Below are positions 13,101 to 28,100 of a stretch of DNA of 64,000 nt, piece by piece. The notes below the pieces were generated by a model. It ran no database searches, had not been told where the DNA came from, and saw only the letters and a program-made list of their open reading frames with translations. The translations under genes and the position numbers were made by a program. The first letter of the stretch is position 1. Each line of letters opens with the position of its first letter. This DNA is from Notospermus geniculatus (lineage: Eukaryota; Nemertea; Pilidiophora; Heteronemertea; Lineidae): contig NMRB01000472.1 in the NCBI GenBank assembly GCA_002633025.1, forward strand, positions 80,428-144,427, given 5' to 3'.

Positions 13101-16100
13101 ACCACAGGATGTATTGATGCGCCCACAAGCACTATTAGAAAGAATCAATGATGAAATAATAAAGTGGGTTTAGGGTCATTCAGAAAGAGGTGGAGGGTTT
13201 TGGGTGTATGTTTGGAATCATTTTGTGGATGTGGAAAGGTCAGTTTTAGGTGATATTGTGTGAGGTGTGAATGCAGGGTTTTAATCTTGAGTTCCAAGGT
13301 GCAAGCACTGGGTACATCGTCATTTTCATCTCTGAATTAAAGCCAGCAGCACACCAGGCGATATTACATGCGATCTGATCGCCACCGATCTTCTTCCCAG
13401 TCACCGCAGACTTGGCGATATTGCTTCTGGTACCGTTTGATACTGAGTGATCATCACTGGCGAGTAGATTCCACGCGCCGCTGTCCAGCACACACCTAGT
13501 GTCCACAGCCTATTTTGCTCGGTGGTGATCAGATCGCTTGCGGTATCACCTGGTGGGCTGCCCACTTTAGGTACAACCACTGGGTACGAGACATTGTCAT
13601 TGTCATCTCAGAACTAGACACGTCCAAACGATCCTCGATTCATGCTGACGGCATCGACGACCATGCAGGGAGAACGTGGGGGTAAACTTGACGAGAGACT
13701 GCATGAGGCAGGTTGGGAGGACGATATGGGACAAGATTGAAAAGTACTGAGAAGCTTGTCGATGATAAAATCGACATGGGAAACTTCGTGAGAATTTGTT
13801 CCATACCTGTAATACCTTCCACTATGAGTGCAAAGAAAGGTCGGATAGATATTTTATCAACTATGATACAATCGAAAAGTTGGGTAAAAGATGATCATCT
13901 AATGTACAAGACAGAATATCAACAAAAGATGAAAACGAAGATTGAATTTAGTTCAATCTGTTAAAATCTGATAGAATCTAAGTACATGTATGCGAGTGGG
14001 ATTGGATTAGAGGTGATAACTTTCATAATACCGTATTTATAACAAAATCTGTAGAGAGGATTGAAATTAAGATCAAACTCAGTTCATCTGTGTTCAAGAA
14101 CAGCCTTGTGTAGAATGATGAATAGCAATTTTAAAAGCAGCATGCTTTTAGCCCTAAATTAAGCTGAAAACCCTTAACTTATTTAAACTCCCCGAAACCA
14201 TGAAAGCAAGAATTTGTACAGCACATGCGAACGGTAAAGTGAACCCAAATCAGCGAAAGGGTAAGATAGGTTGTTTTAAAATGTTCAAAATCGGTTGAAC
14301 ATAAAACATGATCTGTTACTCTCACTGTCTATTAAAAGTATGTTGCGGGGAAAAATATAACCTAGCAACGGAACCGATGATAAAACCCAGAAATAAGATG
14401 TGAAAGTAATTTGAAAAACCCTGCACTAAAAACCTTGACTGTAAAACCCAGCATAAAAACCTATTAAAACTGAGCAGTGGCGCTCTGCTTTTCAACCCAG
14501 CACAACCTAAGACAAACCAAACACACAAACTAAAAGGCTGGTACTTGCCGGTCGTTTCATGGTCATGCCGGGTAGGAACTGATTCATTGTCTTAAAGGTT
14601 ATTAAATAAATGTCAGAATTTCTATACAAAGATTTGAAATGTGACCATGAAGGTGGACAAAGGAGTCTTGAGCATAGAATGAAGCAAGTGCATGTGAGTG
14701 TCAGTTGTGCTGTAAAAGAAGCCAGGATTAGGGGGATTAGATTGTGAGTAAAGCTATTGTTCCTTGAGATCCAGACTTCTGTTTTATAATTCTGTTTTAA
14801 TGCAATTTAATGTGTTGAAGGGTGTCGACAATACATGACAACTCTTTATATGGGATACAACCTCTGACTGTTGGACAAAACTGGTATTGCAAACTCGTAA
14901 CAGACCAGTACAAGACCTCACCAGCTGTGTGGCAGTCCGATGACACTGAATGATCAACAAGGGCTGTCAGATTGCCAGCAATGATCTGCTACTGTTCAGT
15001 TCACATGTTACGAAGTACATTTCAGCTGTTGAAATGTGCTGGCTCACCAAGGCCATTAACACTTCCATCTGGCCGGTTTTCATCATGTTCATTTAGTTCT
15101 GTGGACAAGTAAGTGTCTGTGGACCATTAGGCTGCAATCAATAGAACTACATGCTGCACGTACACACCTGTTAACAAAGGCTTCACAAGGGTTCGCGACC
15201 GTGAAGCCTTTGTTAACAGGCTTGTACGTGCAGCATGTAGTTGTAGTTGGAAGCGGTCTTCACATGACGGAATCAAAATATGAGTCGGAATCTCAAGGGT
15301 CATTGAGGACAAATTATTCAGTTATTGGCAATTTACAGAAGTTATTTGGCCTTTTGTGGGACGTGAATGCAATCATTACCACAGGGAGCTTGGACCTGAC
15401 TTCGTTACTGATGAGAGCCTGATGAAACAATTGAAGCAGCAAGTATCAAAACAAAATGTAAACACAACATGATAAAAGTATGCTTCATACTCTCGGATAG
15501 ACTGGTTCCCAATCACACTACTAGAGCCAATGTGACATATCAGCCCAAGCATTGTGATCAGGGACCAATCTACATGTAACTGTGTGAACAAAGACCCATA
15601 ACTTAAAGGTTCTGGGTCTCCTGCTGACGAAGATGGAGTTCAAAGAAAAGAGACAGAGGGAGGATGAAGAAAAGAAGGAAGACCTGCATTGGATGGAAGA
15701 TATCGTTATCTACTGAACACGATTGAAAACTTATTTACAATTCAAGGATGGATCACGCTTGATATACTTGGTGATTTTTAGAAAATGTAACTCTTTACAA
15801 TATGGCAATTTGGAGAATACATGTCCCGGTAATCTTGTTTCAGCTCAGTTTTCAGAGAATTGGGTTTATTTACAAGTACGGTAGGAACTTGAAACTTAAT
15901 TTGAGAATCTCGGGATATGGAGTTCACACTTGAGATGGCCACTTGGAAGGAGGAATCATGGGTTGCTCAAAGGATGTGGCTGGACCCGGGTTGTCCCTGA
16001 ACACCCACTTACTTTGTGGAGAGACTCTAACAGATTGAAAGAGCCTGATTTATGAATTCTCCTTCCATTCAGTTGATTGAGTAAGATTTGTTGTGACATG

Positions 16101-19100
16101 CTACTGCCTTGTGTCTAGAGAAGGGATAGACGAGAGATTGACGGTGGATTTCTTGATCAGATAGAGAACAGTCAACCAAAACTGCTCGACTTCAGGCCAA
16201 TGGCAGGTTTTACAGGAGTTTTCAATCCTCCCCAGCCNTCTTCCTTCAGGTGAGACAAACTTGCAGTTGCTGTAACAACTTCTATGGTCCTTTGACAACA
16301 ACCCAGGACCACACTTCTTGCATGATTCAACTCCGAACGGTCGCTGGCCGTGGATGACGGTATTTTTGGGACACTCTTTACACTTGGTGGAGTTTCGCTG
16401 GATGTAAGAGCCTTGAGGACATGGAATGCACCTGGAAAAGTAATCATTGGTATCCGTGACATCAGGACACTTGATTATACGTCTTTGGTACTACTGTTAG
16501 CTAGTGTTTTGGTCCATCCTCTCTGCTAGTTGCCGCCAATATCTTGAAGTACAGCAAGTTGGGATTCAGTATCAGTTACATTCAACCCATTCTAACAGTT
16601 AAGATTTTGATTAAAATCAACAGAATAACCCATGAAATAGGAAGCCTCAAGCCATTAAAACAACCATCCAGAGGCAGAAACCTTCAATCCTATTTCCCAA
16701 AATTGAAAATTAGAATCTTCTCCCTCGTACACTAAAAGCTGACAGATGTAAATTCAAGTTCACCAGAAAAACCTGCTGAAAACGCCCATTAAAATGTCAT
16801 TAAGCATCATATCAGTCTGTGTTTTACCAGCTCTGACGATGTTGATGCCATCAGAGGTATGTCAAATCTTGTTCAAGCAGGTCACCTGACCATCCAAGCA
16901 ATAGTACAGAGGGATTCATACAGCAGTTGAGGTGTGGTGGTTTACTTTGGTGGTAAGTCAGGCAGAGCACCTTCCTAATGGTTAAAATGTTTAAAGTCCA
17001 CACATACTGAGGTTTCATTCCACCCAGAGGGAACTCTATCCATGAATATGAATGGGGAATTCAACATGCTGGCTCTATCCCTTCTGAGGAAATAAAAAAT
17101 TTGCCTCAATTCTGTCAAAGTCTGTGAAAGTCTCGCTTTGAGTTCCCAAGATGTGCCCAAGGAATGGTGAGGAGATGAGTTTTCAGATCGAGGTACATGA
17201 TTCCTGGGGTGTGCTATTCATTTCAATTCTCCCAACTGTCTTCAAGGACAAAGAGGGAGTGGAGTAGGGAGAATTCAAAGTAACAATTCGAACTCAGAGA
17301 TCACGAATTTGACAAAATTCGGCATCTGTAAATGTGGTTCATGCATCCTCAACCACTGATGTCACTACCTGTAACGTTTGAACGTGAAAAAACTGAAATA
17401 TCAGGTGACGTTGTTTGAATATAAACAATCAATGTTATGTAAAGGAAGCCAACTGACCCTAAAAAGACCTGCATGTTGCACCAATGTCATTAATTCAGCT
17501 CCATTTGAAGCATTACTGGACAAACACAGGGACAAACAGACATCAAACAGACAAGAACAGAAGGATGCAAAATTTGAAAATGCGATTTCCTCGCTGTATG
17601 CATGCAGTCCTACATGTAGACCCTGTGTATGACTACCTGTGTTTCTTATGACTGAAATTGTCAGATATACCAAGTTTATAAGATGGAAAGATATGAAATG
17701 AAATGACACTGGTGAATATCTAGGACAAATGAAAATCGCCTTCCTGTCCAAGCTATCGAACTATTCTTTAAACTGTATCACAGACTGTATCCAAAATTAT
17801 CGCTGAGTAATTGTGTACAACGTTAAGATCGGTGACTATAAGTTACACTTGATTACACCCTGACACTTTATGTAATTGCTGCAGATGGCATTATCGTTTC
17901 TGTTTGACTTACCCAGTCTTTGTGATACCCTCCGGACAAGGCAGACACTCGTACGCTCCACCATCAACAGTATTCGTCACGTTGATGGCGTATACCTTAG
18001 CGACATCATTCGTGTAGAACTTGGACTGTTTTTCCATGCCAAAGGATTGCTCCCAACTTGTTTTCTGGAATGCCCAGTTGAAGGTGGTGGAACGTGTCTT
18101 GGTAATGGGGAAGCTGTAAGATCGAAGGATCACAAAAGTGCAGAATATTCAGACATTAGGATTTTAGAGACAGAACTTGGTAATTCATTTTCATGCTCAA
18201 ATGGTGATCTTCATGAAAATACCACGACTTCAAGCACAAAACTTGAGTTCACAGAAAGTCAAATCAGAATGAGGCCAAATGATTGCAGGTTCTCATGGAC
18301 GCTCGTTTTGGTGAGGTCTGCACTTGCCATCACTATCACATGTAATAGTCTCACCAAGAATTGTACCATCAACCTCACCAGATCAAAGTTTTTTTTATGA
18401 AATACAGCAATACTCACGTAAATTTCTGTTTCTTCTGTGTTCCTGACCAAGTTTTGATGACTGATGCACCCATCTCTTGAGAATCCTACCCACACAAAAG
18501 AGTTAGAGATTGTAATGCACTTCATTTATTACCTAAATTACGGCTCACACAACTCAGGGCCTACGCTCAGCATTAGGCCTAAAGCCCTTGGAGACCTTAC
18601 AGATCATCTCTGACAGGAACATGGTGATGCTGTGAAACTGTATGTAGAGTGTTTCCAGTTCGGTCATCCATCAACAGACTGAGACTTTACAGTACTTTGA
18701 AAACAAACTGTGAGCGAAGTAAAATCAATAGAACAGGATGGATTTTGTGTCATTATATCCAGCAGTAAACAGACCAAGTCATGATCGTTCAATGTTCTTA
18801 CCTCTATGAAGAAGAACCCACACTTTGCCGTACAGTTTGTCTCAAACACAAATGAAAGTTGTGCCATCTCTGCAGCTTTTCCTTGGAATGACCCCTCAGT
18901 GCCTCTGAACCCTCCAAGGGTCAGCGACATGACTAGGTAGGCATCGTCCGTGTGACCTTTACCACTGGTGATGTGGTCTCCACTCGGGATCCAGCCGTTG
19001 GTTGTGGCACAGCCAGACCCTGGCAAAGATGGGAAGACGATATTAGGCTGCATGATGCAACATTAGGGTGCATTCTCCTGGACAGATGCCTGCTAAGAAG

Positions 19101-22100
19101 ATAGCTCTTTTAATGAGTGAACTCGAGGTGACAGACTTTGGTCTCGCACTGTGCTACTCTAACTCTGACAAGCTCAGTTACATTAATGGTGCCAAACATC
19201 GAGAAGTGCAAACAAGAATTCCAAGTAGAGCTCCTCCATTTTAACAAATAAACAGAGGAACTGAACCTTTAAATCTGATGCTGACTTACTTTCCATGGAC
19301 ATACAACTGGTGGAGACATTGGGTGGGATGTTATTCCACCATCTGTAGACAATACCAGTGACTGGCGATGTCGAGACAGGGCATGCCTCACATGGCACAC
19401 TACCATTGGAATGCTCGTTCATCGGACAGAACACGCAGGAGCCGGTGCTGTTAGCGGCCATACCTGGAAAAGACAGGAAATACACCTCAAGACTCAGCAG
19501 TAAAACATGGAGGACATTTGAAATCGTACATCAGCAGTTTCAGCCAAAGTCCAGCCTTTGTCCTTACGATGACCATGCGTAGAGAGGACTACCAGTAAGT
19601 TTGAATCCAGGGAGGGTTTCCTTCACTCGCGATCAAGCCAGACTTACCTGGATTACAGGGGGGACATTTCTCTTTCTTTCCAGGAGCAGGGAGCTGAGCT
19701 GCACCAGGCAGATCCGACCTACAGATCTGGGGTTCAATCCACTTGAAAAACTTCTGGGTCTGTCAGAAAGAAAAATAACTTATAGAGTGTTTGCACGTGA
19801 CGTTACAGTGGCCATGTTGGAGGCATACAACAAAAGAACAGACTTCCAAAACAATCGAAGTTAATCTCCACAGACCGTGACTGGCGACAAATTCTTTTGT
19901 TCATACCTCCAACATGGCCACCGGTGCAAACACTCTATAGTGGAAATATTATGATGGTATTTTTGTTTATGATCAGCACAAGAACTCCCATGCAATCCTC
20001 AAAGGTTGAATAACCCGGCCATGAAGCTGTTTCAATCAAATTTTGGACCGTGTCCCACTCACATCATTGACCCTGACAATGAAAGGTCACAATATATTTG
20101 CAACATGACAGAGTGAACAATGAAAACGACCACTAACCTGTAAGTTGCTATCACACGGAGTAGAATATTCAAAATAGTCCTTTTGTCTACAGGCAGGTCG
20201 GGTCAGACACTTGTCCGACTTTACTGGTGAATACTGGGTATTTTTGGCACATTTTTTACATGTTGCAGCTTTGTCTGCAGAGTAAGTGTTCTCTGGACAG
20301 GGGGTGCACTCTGAGGCTCCGGCGGGGCTGTAGCTTCCTGCTTTACATGTGGTACACTCTGACGTGAAGGCAACACCTGCAAGTTTTTAGAGTCGAAGAA
20401 TTATGACGAGACAACACCAATAGTTTCTTAAATGTGAGTGAGAGAAAGCCACTCTGACTACGGCTATGTGTAGGAATAAGGTCTGTCCACCAACCAGCCG
20501 GGTGATTGACTGCCCTTCACCAGTGGAACAGACATGCCTACCTTCAATAGTGATTTCTTTGATAAGGACAGGTTTGATATTATGATCTCCATCATGGTTG
20601 ATATCAATCGTCTTCCAATAGAGAATGTTGACGCCCGATTTGAGATTCATCTGGAGAGAAAAAACAAATATTTAATGGTCTGTAGTACCTAAATACGAGA
20701 GTACCAAGATCATGAGATGAAAACATGCGATGAAATGCCAGAAATCAGGACAAATTCCACCATAGTCATTTTCATCATCAAACGACGTCCGAGTGCAGGT
20801 GTATCTTACCCTGTGTGTTTTCCATTCACCTTCCTCCGTCATCGCCGGCCACACGTTTGACTTCTTGTCCGTGTAAGTCTGACATAGGTCATTCTCAACC
20901 TACAAACAGATTATGAATCCTTGTTTTCAAGCAGGACATGACGACATGTTCCAAAGAGTTGAGTTTACTTGTTTCCAGTCATTCAACAGAGACTGATGGG
21001 CTGTTTTATCAAAACTACCCTAGGAAGGGTAGTTAATGAGCCTGAACATGGAGGACTTTCCAGGCCTTGTTTGAGAACAAGGCCTGGCTTGTGCTGGCCT
21101 GCAAGTGCTTGCCTGAGAACAAGAGTTCTGAGGCGAGCAGTTTTTTGTTTGCCTCATAAAGACAAGGCCTGATTCTGATCAAACATCCGATAATTCTTGA
21201 ACTGCTTTTGAAAGAATCAACACACCACTTACATAAAAGTGGAATATCGTACTCTCATCATTGTACTGGTACTTGAACGAGACTGACCCCGCCTTGACGA
21301 GGTTTGCCGAATATACCAAACTAGCCGTGCAAGAATCGGCAAATGAAGCGATGAAATCATCTCGAGGTTGCCAGCCAGTCCTGGAATGAGAATATTCACA
21401 AATCTTTTAACCATGACATTCATATCTTTGGCAAATGCTGAAAACTTTTGATGCCAATCCAGCAAGGTTTACAGGCTCCGACATCAGTCTGTCAAGTCCT
21501 TCTCCTAAAACTAAACAATTCCTTGACAACACCTTATGACTGCTGTACACAACTGACTTTGAGGGTTAGTTGACTGAAGGCGCTGCTCGACTTGACAGTT
21601 TTCCCGCAGAAGTTGGCTCTCAATGGGCATTTCACCATTGTTTGTGTCCTGTCGGCTTACGCTGAGACCAATGACACGAACAACTGCTCGCAGTTTAGTT
21701 GCCCATTGAGAGCCAACTTCTGCGAAAAAACTGTCAAGTGGGCAGCGCCTTAAGACAACTAGCACGACAAGCCACAGAGCCACAGAATACAGCATAATGT
21801 CTGGAACTAATGATTAGAACAGACACACCCATAGATGTACACTGAATGGAGATGCACCATACAACCAGACAGGACTAACTCAACAAATTCTCAGTCACCA
21901 TGGAGAAAGACTAGATCTCAAGCCAGCTCTTCAGTTCAATCTGGTATGCACTTTTAGCCGAATGGAGAAAATGTGAAAAGGAAAAGTTTTCCTCTTGTTA
22001 AGTTTGCAGTCTTCCTGGAGGGCAATCTTTTCGAGTTATTAAACAGGAGAACCAAGCCATTCACCATCATCACCATAGAAATCCTCCCACCTGCCAGCTT

Positions 22101-25100
22101 CATCTCATGTCAAGTTAACAGTTACCATGACAACCAAGATACATCTCCAACCACCGTAACACAAGGTAATTATCACCGCGGGAACATCTTCACCGACAAT
22201 TGTAAACAAGGCAACAACCGTAATACTAATCACCGCGTGACACTTGAATTGGAGATGAATTTGTCCAGAAACCATGGCGATGGGGTACCATGGATACAAG
22301 TAGATTTAGGGGAATGTGAAGACACCATCTTATCTGTTCCAAGTCATATCTTCCTTTCCATCAAGTTTGCACCATCTTATCTTGACCTGCTAAGTACCCA
22401 GATGTTCCCGAGTTTATGTCGGGAAGGAACAGCAAGTTTCAAAGCCTTTCACACCAGCCCCACGCGACACCAAAACGCCACAACAAATGCATCTGCACTT
22501 TCACCAGGGCTCCTTCACCAGCACTAGGCTAACTTGTTATGGTTCTTTTAGAGCCATGTCTGGTGGTGCCAAAATGCCAGTAGTCTTGGTGGTCCTACTT
22601 ACTTTGAGCAGTTAGCTTTTCCTTTGGTTGCCTCGCCAAACGGAGATGAACCGCCGCTAAATTCTTCTGTTTTGACCGAGAAACCTGTTGGTAGTTTCTT
22701 CCAGTTGTCAAACCTGACACCTCCACCGAGTGAATAGGAACCAGCTGGACATTCCTTACACTTCTGGTTGCCATTGATGTCTAAGTAGGATCCTGGCTTA
22801 CATGTGAATTCTGAAGTAGAAATTGAAGTCATTAGTAATAGTATCATACACAGGAGGAAACTTAAATTACCATACAGCTACAGGTAATTTGGTCCACAAA
22901 CTGTACGGGACTTACTACCAAAAAGCCAGAAAATGCTTCAAAATCTGATGATCCACACTACTGCAACTGCCAAGTTCCAAATCACAAACTACAATTTGTA
23001 ACTTGTCTATCCCTTGCACTTCAAATTGATTTTGCAAATAACCACTGCCAAAACACTGCACAGTGAGATTTCAGTGTACCGGTACAGCATGTGCAGTCCC
23101 CAACACAAATGTGCCAACAGCACTGACAGAAACCACTGGAAAGTTCCCTTTGACATTGCATACCGGTACGTGTACGGTATGCATATTCACAGGGCTAGAT
23201 AGTGTTGACTTGCTGGAATCTTTCTTCCCTGACCTTCTTGACAGGTAAACCTGTTAATCCTGATCAGAACTGTAATGGGGACTTTCTGCTGTTATGCAAT
23301 CCAGCACAAAGAATTCCAGCAAGTATTGTTGTGTCAGGTACATGTATACCGCATTCGTTTACTTCCACGAGCTAGCTCGGAACAGGCTCGACAGCGTTCG
23401 TTTACACCGGAACTGCGTCATCGGGCCTTCCTCGGACCAGGCGCGACTAGCCCTACTCGCCGAGGTGGGCTTCTCGTGTAACTTTCCCAGGATGCAAAGC
23501 GGGATGTCACTTCCGATCATGAGATGCACACAGCCCTCGCATACATCAGTGTACATCAGCGTGTAAAAGTAATCGAACGCTGTCGTGTTAGACACGAGCA
23601 AAGTGTCATGGCGGATATGACAGCCAATCACAGCACAGTTTTCTCGTGTCTAACACGACAGCGTTCGATTACCGGCTGTTGTGCGCATGCTCAGCTTGTC
23701 CTTCCGGGGCTTGCCCGAGGAAGGCCCGAGGAAGTAATCGAATGCGGTAGTAGTATTCATGACAGACTTGTTCAACCAAAACAATCATCTTGGACTGGCA
23801 GATCACATACATTCTTTGAGAACAGCATTCAACCAACATGGGGACACCGCACCAGCTGTGGATGTCAAGTTGACCATGAGTGTATTTTTCACTGTACATG
23901 TATGATGAGCATGTGAATGGGAACGGAGAGCGGGAGAGGCTGTGGACATCATGGTCAGGTGTTCCCACAATGACTGATACATCTCTGTGGACAAACTGAC
24001 CACCATACTTCATTTCTGAGTGACTAATGTTGATTCTATTTCATATTTTACAAGACAGAACACTTGGCACACTTTCATTTCAATCAATTGCATTAGGAGC
24101 TGACTTGGTCGAGACAGCTCGACGCAACACAAGCTGGTATATTTACAATTTCCATCTTAATCTCACTGATGGTCCCTGGTCCTCATCAAACTTCAGCACA
24201 AGCAATCACCTTGGCAGCATTGTGATGTTACCACCAGATTGAAAATCTAGCAACATTTACAGGCTGACTGACCATGAAATCACAATATTCATATTCACCA
24301 CAGGTATTGTGTATTAATACAAGTTATTGATCCAAGAAATCAATATGATGTGACTGATTAAATTATCCAGCTGAATGCACAAATCTCGTTGCAGCATATC
24401 AATAACTTTGGCAACCTGTTGCACAGCTGTCCGAATGAAGCATTACGCTATACAAGTCTATGACTCATCGGGAACCACATGGTAACCGTGAACACCAGAC
24501 AGCTTTCTACGCAGTTTCTATTTCTCGTCAAATAATCATCCAGATGAAGCCGGAGATTGCAATTCTGGCTGTATATTGGAACAAAGGCAATTATTTGTGA
24601 TAACGTGGCTGGAAGTGATATGCAATGATGAACAGAATAACGACGTAGGACTAGTATGTAGTACTGGAAGGACTAGTACAATGTATTTGTATTGTTGAAA
24701 TGGCTAGTTCTAGTACAGTTATTGAATGCTCGTACCCGAGTGAATGAACAGAGCCAGCTCAATCAGGTGGCAGCAATCTGTCACATCCACCTTCCATTCA
24801 TGAAGGATATGGACCTGGCCACAAATCCAGCTGGATGCAGCAGAACCATCAAGCCTCAAGTCTAACCTTTTTAAAGGTGATGGATTCAAAGAACTCGGAG
24901 AGCGACTGGCTTAAACTTTAACTCCCCATTTGTCTCCTTGCTTGAAATTGAACAATGAAGTTTTATGAACTCACAGTAAGCATTTCTAACCCTGGCACCT
25001 AACGATTTTGACATGAATAAAGTACTTACTGCAGTCCTTTCCTCGAATAGGTGGATTTGGAGCGCCACCAACACATTTGTTAGGTTGGGGCACAGACACC

Positions 25101-28100
25101 CTCCATCGGCCACCGTAGCTATCACATTCAGTATACTCATAGTGGAAATCACGCTGAAAGAGAGTTTTTGAACATGTGCTATATGAGATTGACAGATGAA
25201 TATTAATGTCTTTCCTTGCATCTGTTGAGGCCTTTTGACTTGCACATCAGACACTCAAAGATCACGTCTGTATTTCTAAGTATCATTTACATGTACCTTG
25301 TTTACACTACATAAAAGTCTGGGCTCAGCCCGGGCTTTTTGTCTTTAGTCTAATCCTGTCCTAATAAAATGGATGGATCATTTTCACTTCAATCAATTCC
25401 CTAAACCCCTTTCTAGGATCGATAGGCCTTTTCTCTCTGTTTGTTCATGATTTACCGGTATGAGGCAACAACAAAACCCTTCATTGCACTGTTGATGTTC
25501 AACAAGTTGAACAGTGGCTTCATGCATATGTACCGGTAGTAACGGGTAAGTATGACAATGGTTCGTCATTTACAGACAACCGTGCCATTAGCTTAAATCC
25601 ATCCGTAAAGTGGACACCCATCGGAAACCTGTCTCATTTTCAACTGAGTCAATGTGTACATAATGTTGGCACATTCCCCACTACATATTGAACAATGCAA
25701 TGAATGACATTTATACATCTGGGACAAGCGATTACTCGGGTGATTGATATTGCTTGTAGGAGCAGATAATTAGCCAATTACCATCATTAGCATCATCATG
25801 GCAGACAGGATCGGGGCATTGTGGAAGTGCTCAACATGCTGCAGTCATGGCACAGGTGCCCATTGCAGAATTTACACTGTTTTTCCACACAGATGATGAT
25901 TGAGGGCAACAGCAACTTGTTGAGAAGATCACGAACACACCAACGTATGACTACAGTGTGAGAAGCAGGGGGTGGCACAGAGGTTTTTCTGTTGTCATGC
26001 TAATTATCATGTGGCTGTGCACTGATCCCGGATTTCTGAACATTGTTAGCCTACTCACACATAACATTTTTCTCATCCAATAGCCTACATTAACCAAAAT
26101 AACTTCTTAAATTACATATATACGATTGTAGTGATGTTTTTAATCCAAATTGTATTAGACATATAGAGATGAGCCCAGCAACACAAGCGGCAGCCTGATT
26201 CTGAATCAGGACTAATCCATGTACATGAACATAAATAAAAGCAAGCTTTATTTAGACATTTCAGGCCATTATGGTTAGACAGGCTTAGGCTAAACGGGCA
26301 TTTCTTTCCATCAAAGCAAAGAATATTTGCATGATTTATAGTGGTATCAGGTCCCTACCCTGGGGCAAATGTTTCATTACAAACATTTGAATTGATTGAA
26401 GCCATGTATCGTGGGGTATTTGTTGGCCATTAAACGTATGTAGAATTAGGCCTATGAAGAGATGAATTTTGTCAAAATGATCTTGCTCCCTCAACAAGTT
26501 TGTATCCCTATGTACATGTAGAGTATCTGCTAATTGACAGAACTGACTGCTGCACACAACCACCATAGACAGGTGTGTGTGTTTTGAGAATAGCCATCAG
26601 AATACAGAACATGGAAATGCATGCAGGTGGTGCCATCATGATCCTACATGTACAAAACGATGTACACAGCCTGCAGTGGTTTAACTATCTAGTATTGGAT
26701 GATGGTGGCAGCTGTTCTATCTATCTGTTATTGTCTGTGATCACATTATCTATGCATTCCTGGAGGGAGAACATGACTCACAACTTAAGCAGAAGTTGGG
26801 CCAAAACTGATGAGTGTGTTGTGAAGTAAAATGAAAATATTTTAAGAACAAAACACCAAAAACATCCAGCTGACTTGCTGCTGAAAGTGATTATTGAATC
26901 TGTCATTAGGGTAACTCTTTACTGTATGAAACACCACGAAGATGACCACTCACTTCACTTACAGTATTCTAACAATTCTATGGCCACAAAGTGATTAAAT
27001 TTAATTCACGAAACTTTTAGCCTACAGTGCCCCCCCCCCCCAGTAAAAAGGGGATCCCTGATGCAATATTCATCAGTGACTGATGATGGTAAACATGAAG
27101 TCGTCTCCAAATCCAAATTTCTAAGATTTGGAGACGACATATCATGTTTACCCTCATTTTGTGTGTCGTTATTTGTGCTTCTATTTTGGATATCATCAGT
27201 GAGTGATGAATATTTAAAACATGGATAATGTCAGAGGGATGGTCCAGAATTCCTCTTTGAGTTTTACTGAGTCAGTCAAAAGAGGAATTCTCGACCATGT
27301 GGACCATTCCACTCTGAGTCTGTGTCATGTGACATTTCCAAGTCAGCAAGACTTTGTATCGAAGTGTGACAAAGCTGAAAAGTAACGAAATGAGAATCCC
27401 CGATCAGTGCCAAAAAAAGGTCATCGATTGATGGAATAGCCTAAGCCCCATTAATTGTACAATAGGATTTCAATTGTGTGCCATGGAGTAACATCACTTC
27501 CGATCGGAGATTCTAAACTTCCGCTGAAAATCAATGACAAGACAATGAACAGATAGGTGCCTAGGCTTTCTTTTCAATGTTTTTTAACAACTGGTAACAT
27601 GGGTAAGGTAGCCTACGCCTAGGCCTATTACTGCCACCACACCGGTAGGCCTAGCTACACATTCAATGAACGAGGTGCCGCCAGTGCAGTAGTGGCAGTG
27701 TAGTCTCAGTAACTGGGACTCTGTATGCTCCGCTTTTGCTTTTACNAGAGTAATTGGCCTACAAGCAACGTCAGTTTTCGACCACGAGAACGGGATTTTG
27801 ACGGGAAGCCAAGTTGCGAAACATGTCCTCCTTCAACATGCTGTCAATTTCACACCGTTGACCCCCAGGGCTTTGAAATTAGTGGTACACCGAGGTAAAG
27901 GGTAGCCCTCGGTGTCCTGAAAATATCAAGTCAATATATTATTTGGTGGCAGAGTAACTGTCCTACAAGCGACGGCAAGGCTGTTTTTGGTGTTCCCAAT
28001 GGCGTAGGCCTAACTGGCACTCTCACGCACTAGTGACAAGAATGGTGAAGAATGCAAATGCAAATGCAAATGCAAATATGTAGACTATGCTGTGCCCATT

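Noticed and set aside
13246-13506. Missing ELAPOR1 exon or separate gene in this open minus-strand frame
   Set aside because: No Cys-Gly or TDN motif matches the expected block, and part of the sequence (GCGATATTAC, GCGATCTGATC and complementary words) looks like an inverted repeat.
14322-14528. Missing ELAPOR1 exon, because of a NYFHILFLGF peptide
   Set aside because: Superficial likeness to the human YFHHFTLSLCG only; no Cys-Gly and no suitable splice sites.
17876-18400. 174-codon plus-strand open frame
   Set aside because: Antisense shadow of ELAPOR1 exon 12 and its neighbours.
21973-22527. 184-codon plus-strand open frame
   Set aside because: Lies within an ELAPOR1 intron, has low-complexity His/Asn/Thr runs, no splice context and no recognisable domain.
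27019-27042. Poly(C) runs here and near 38313
   Set aside because: Simple homopolymers with no further structure; possible G4 only on the opposite strand, too weak to claim.
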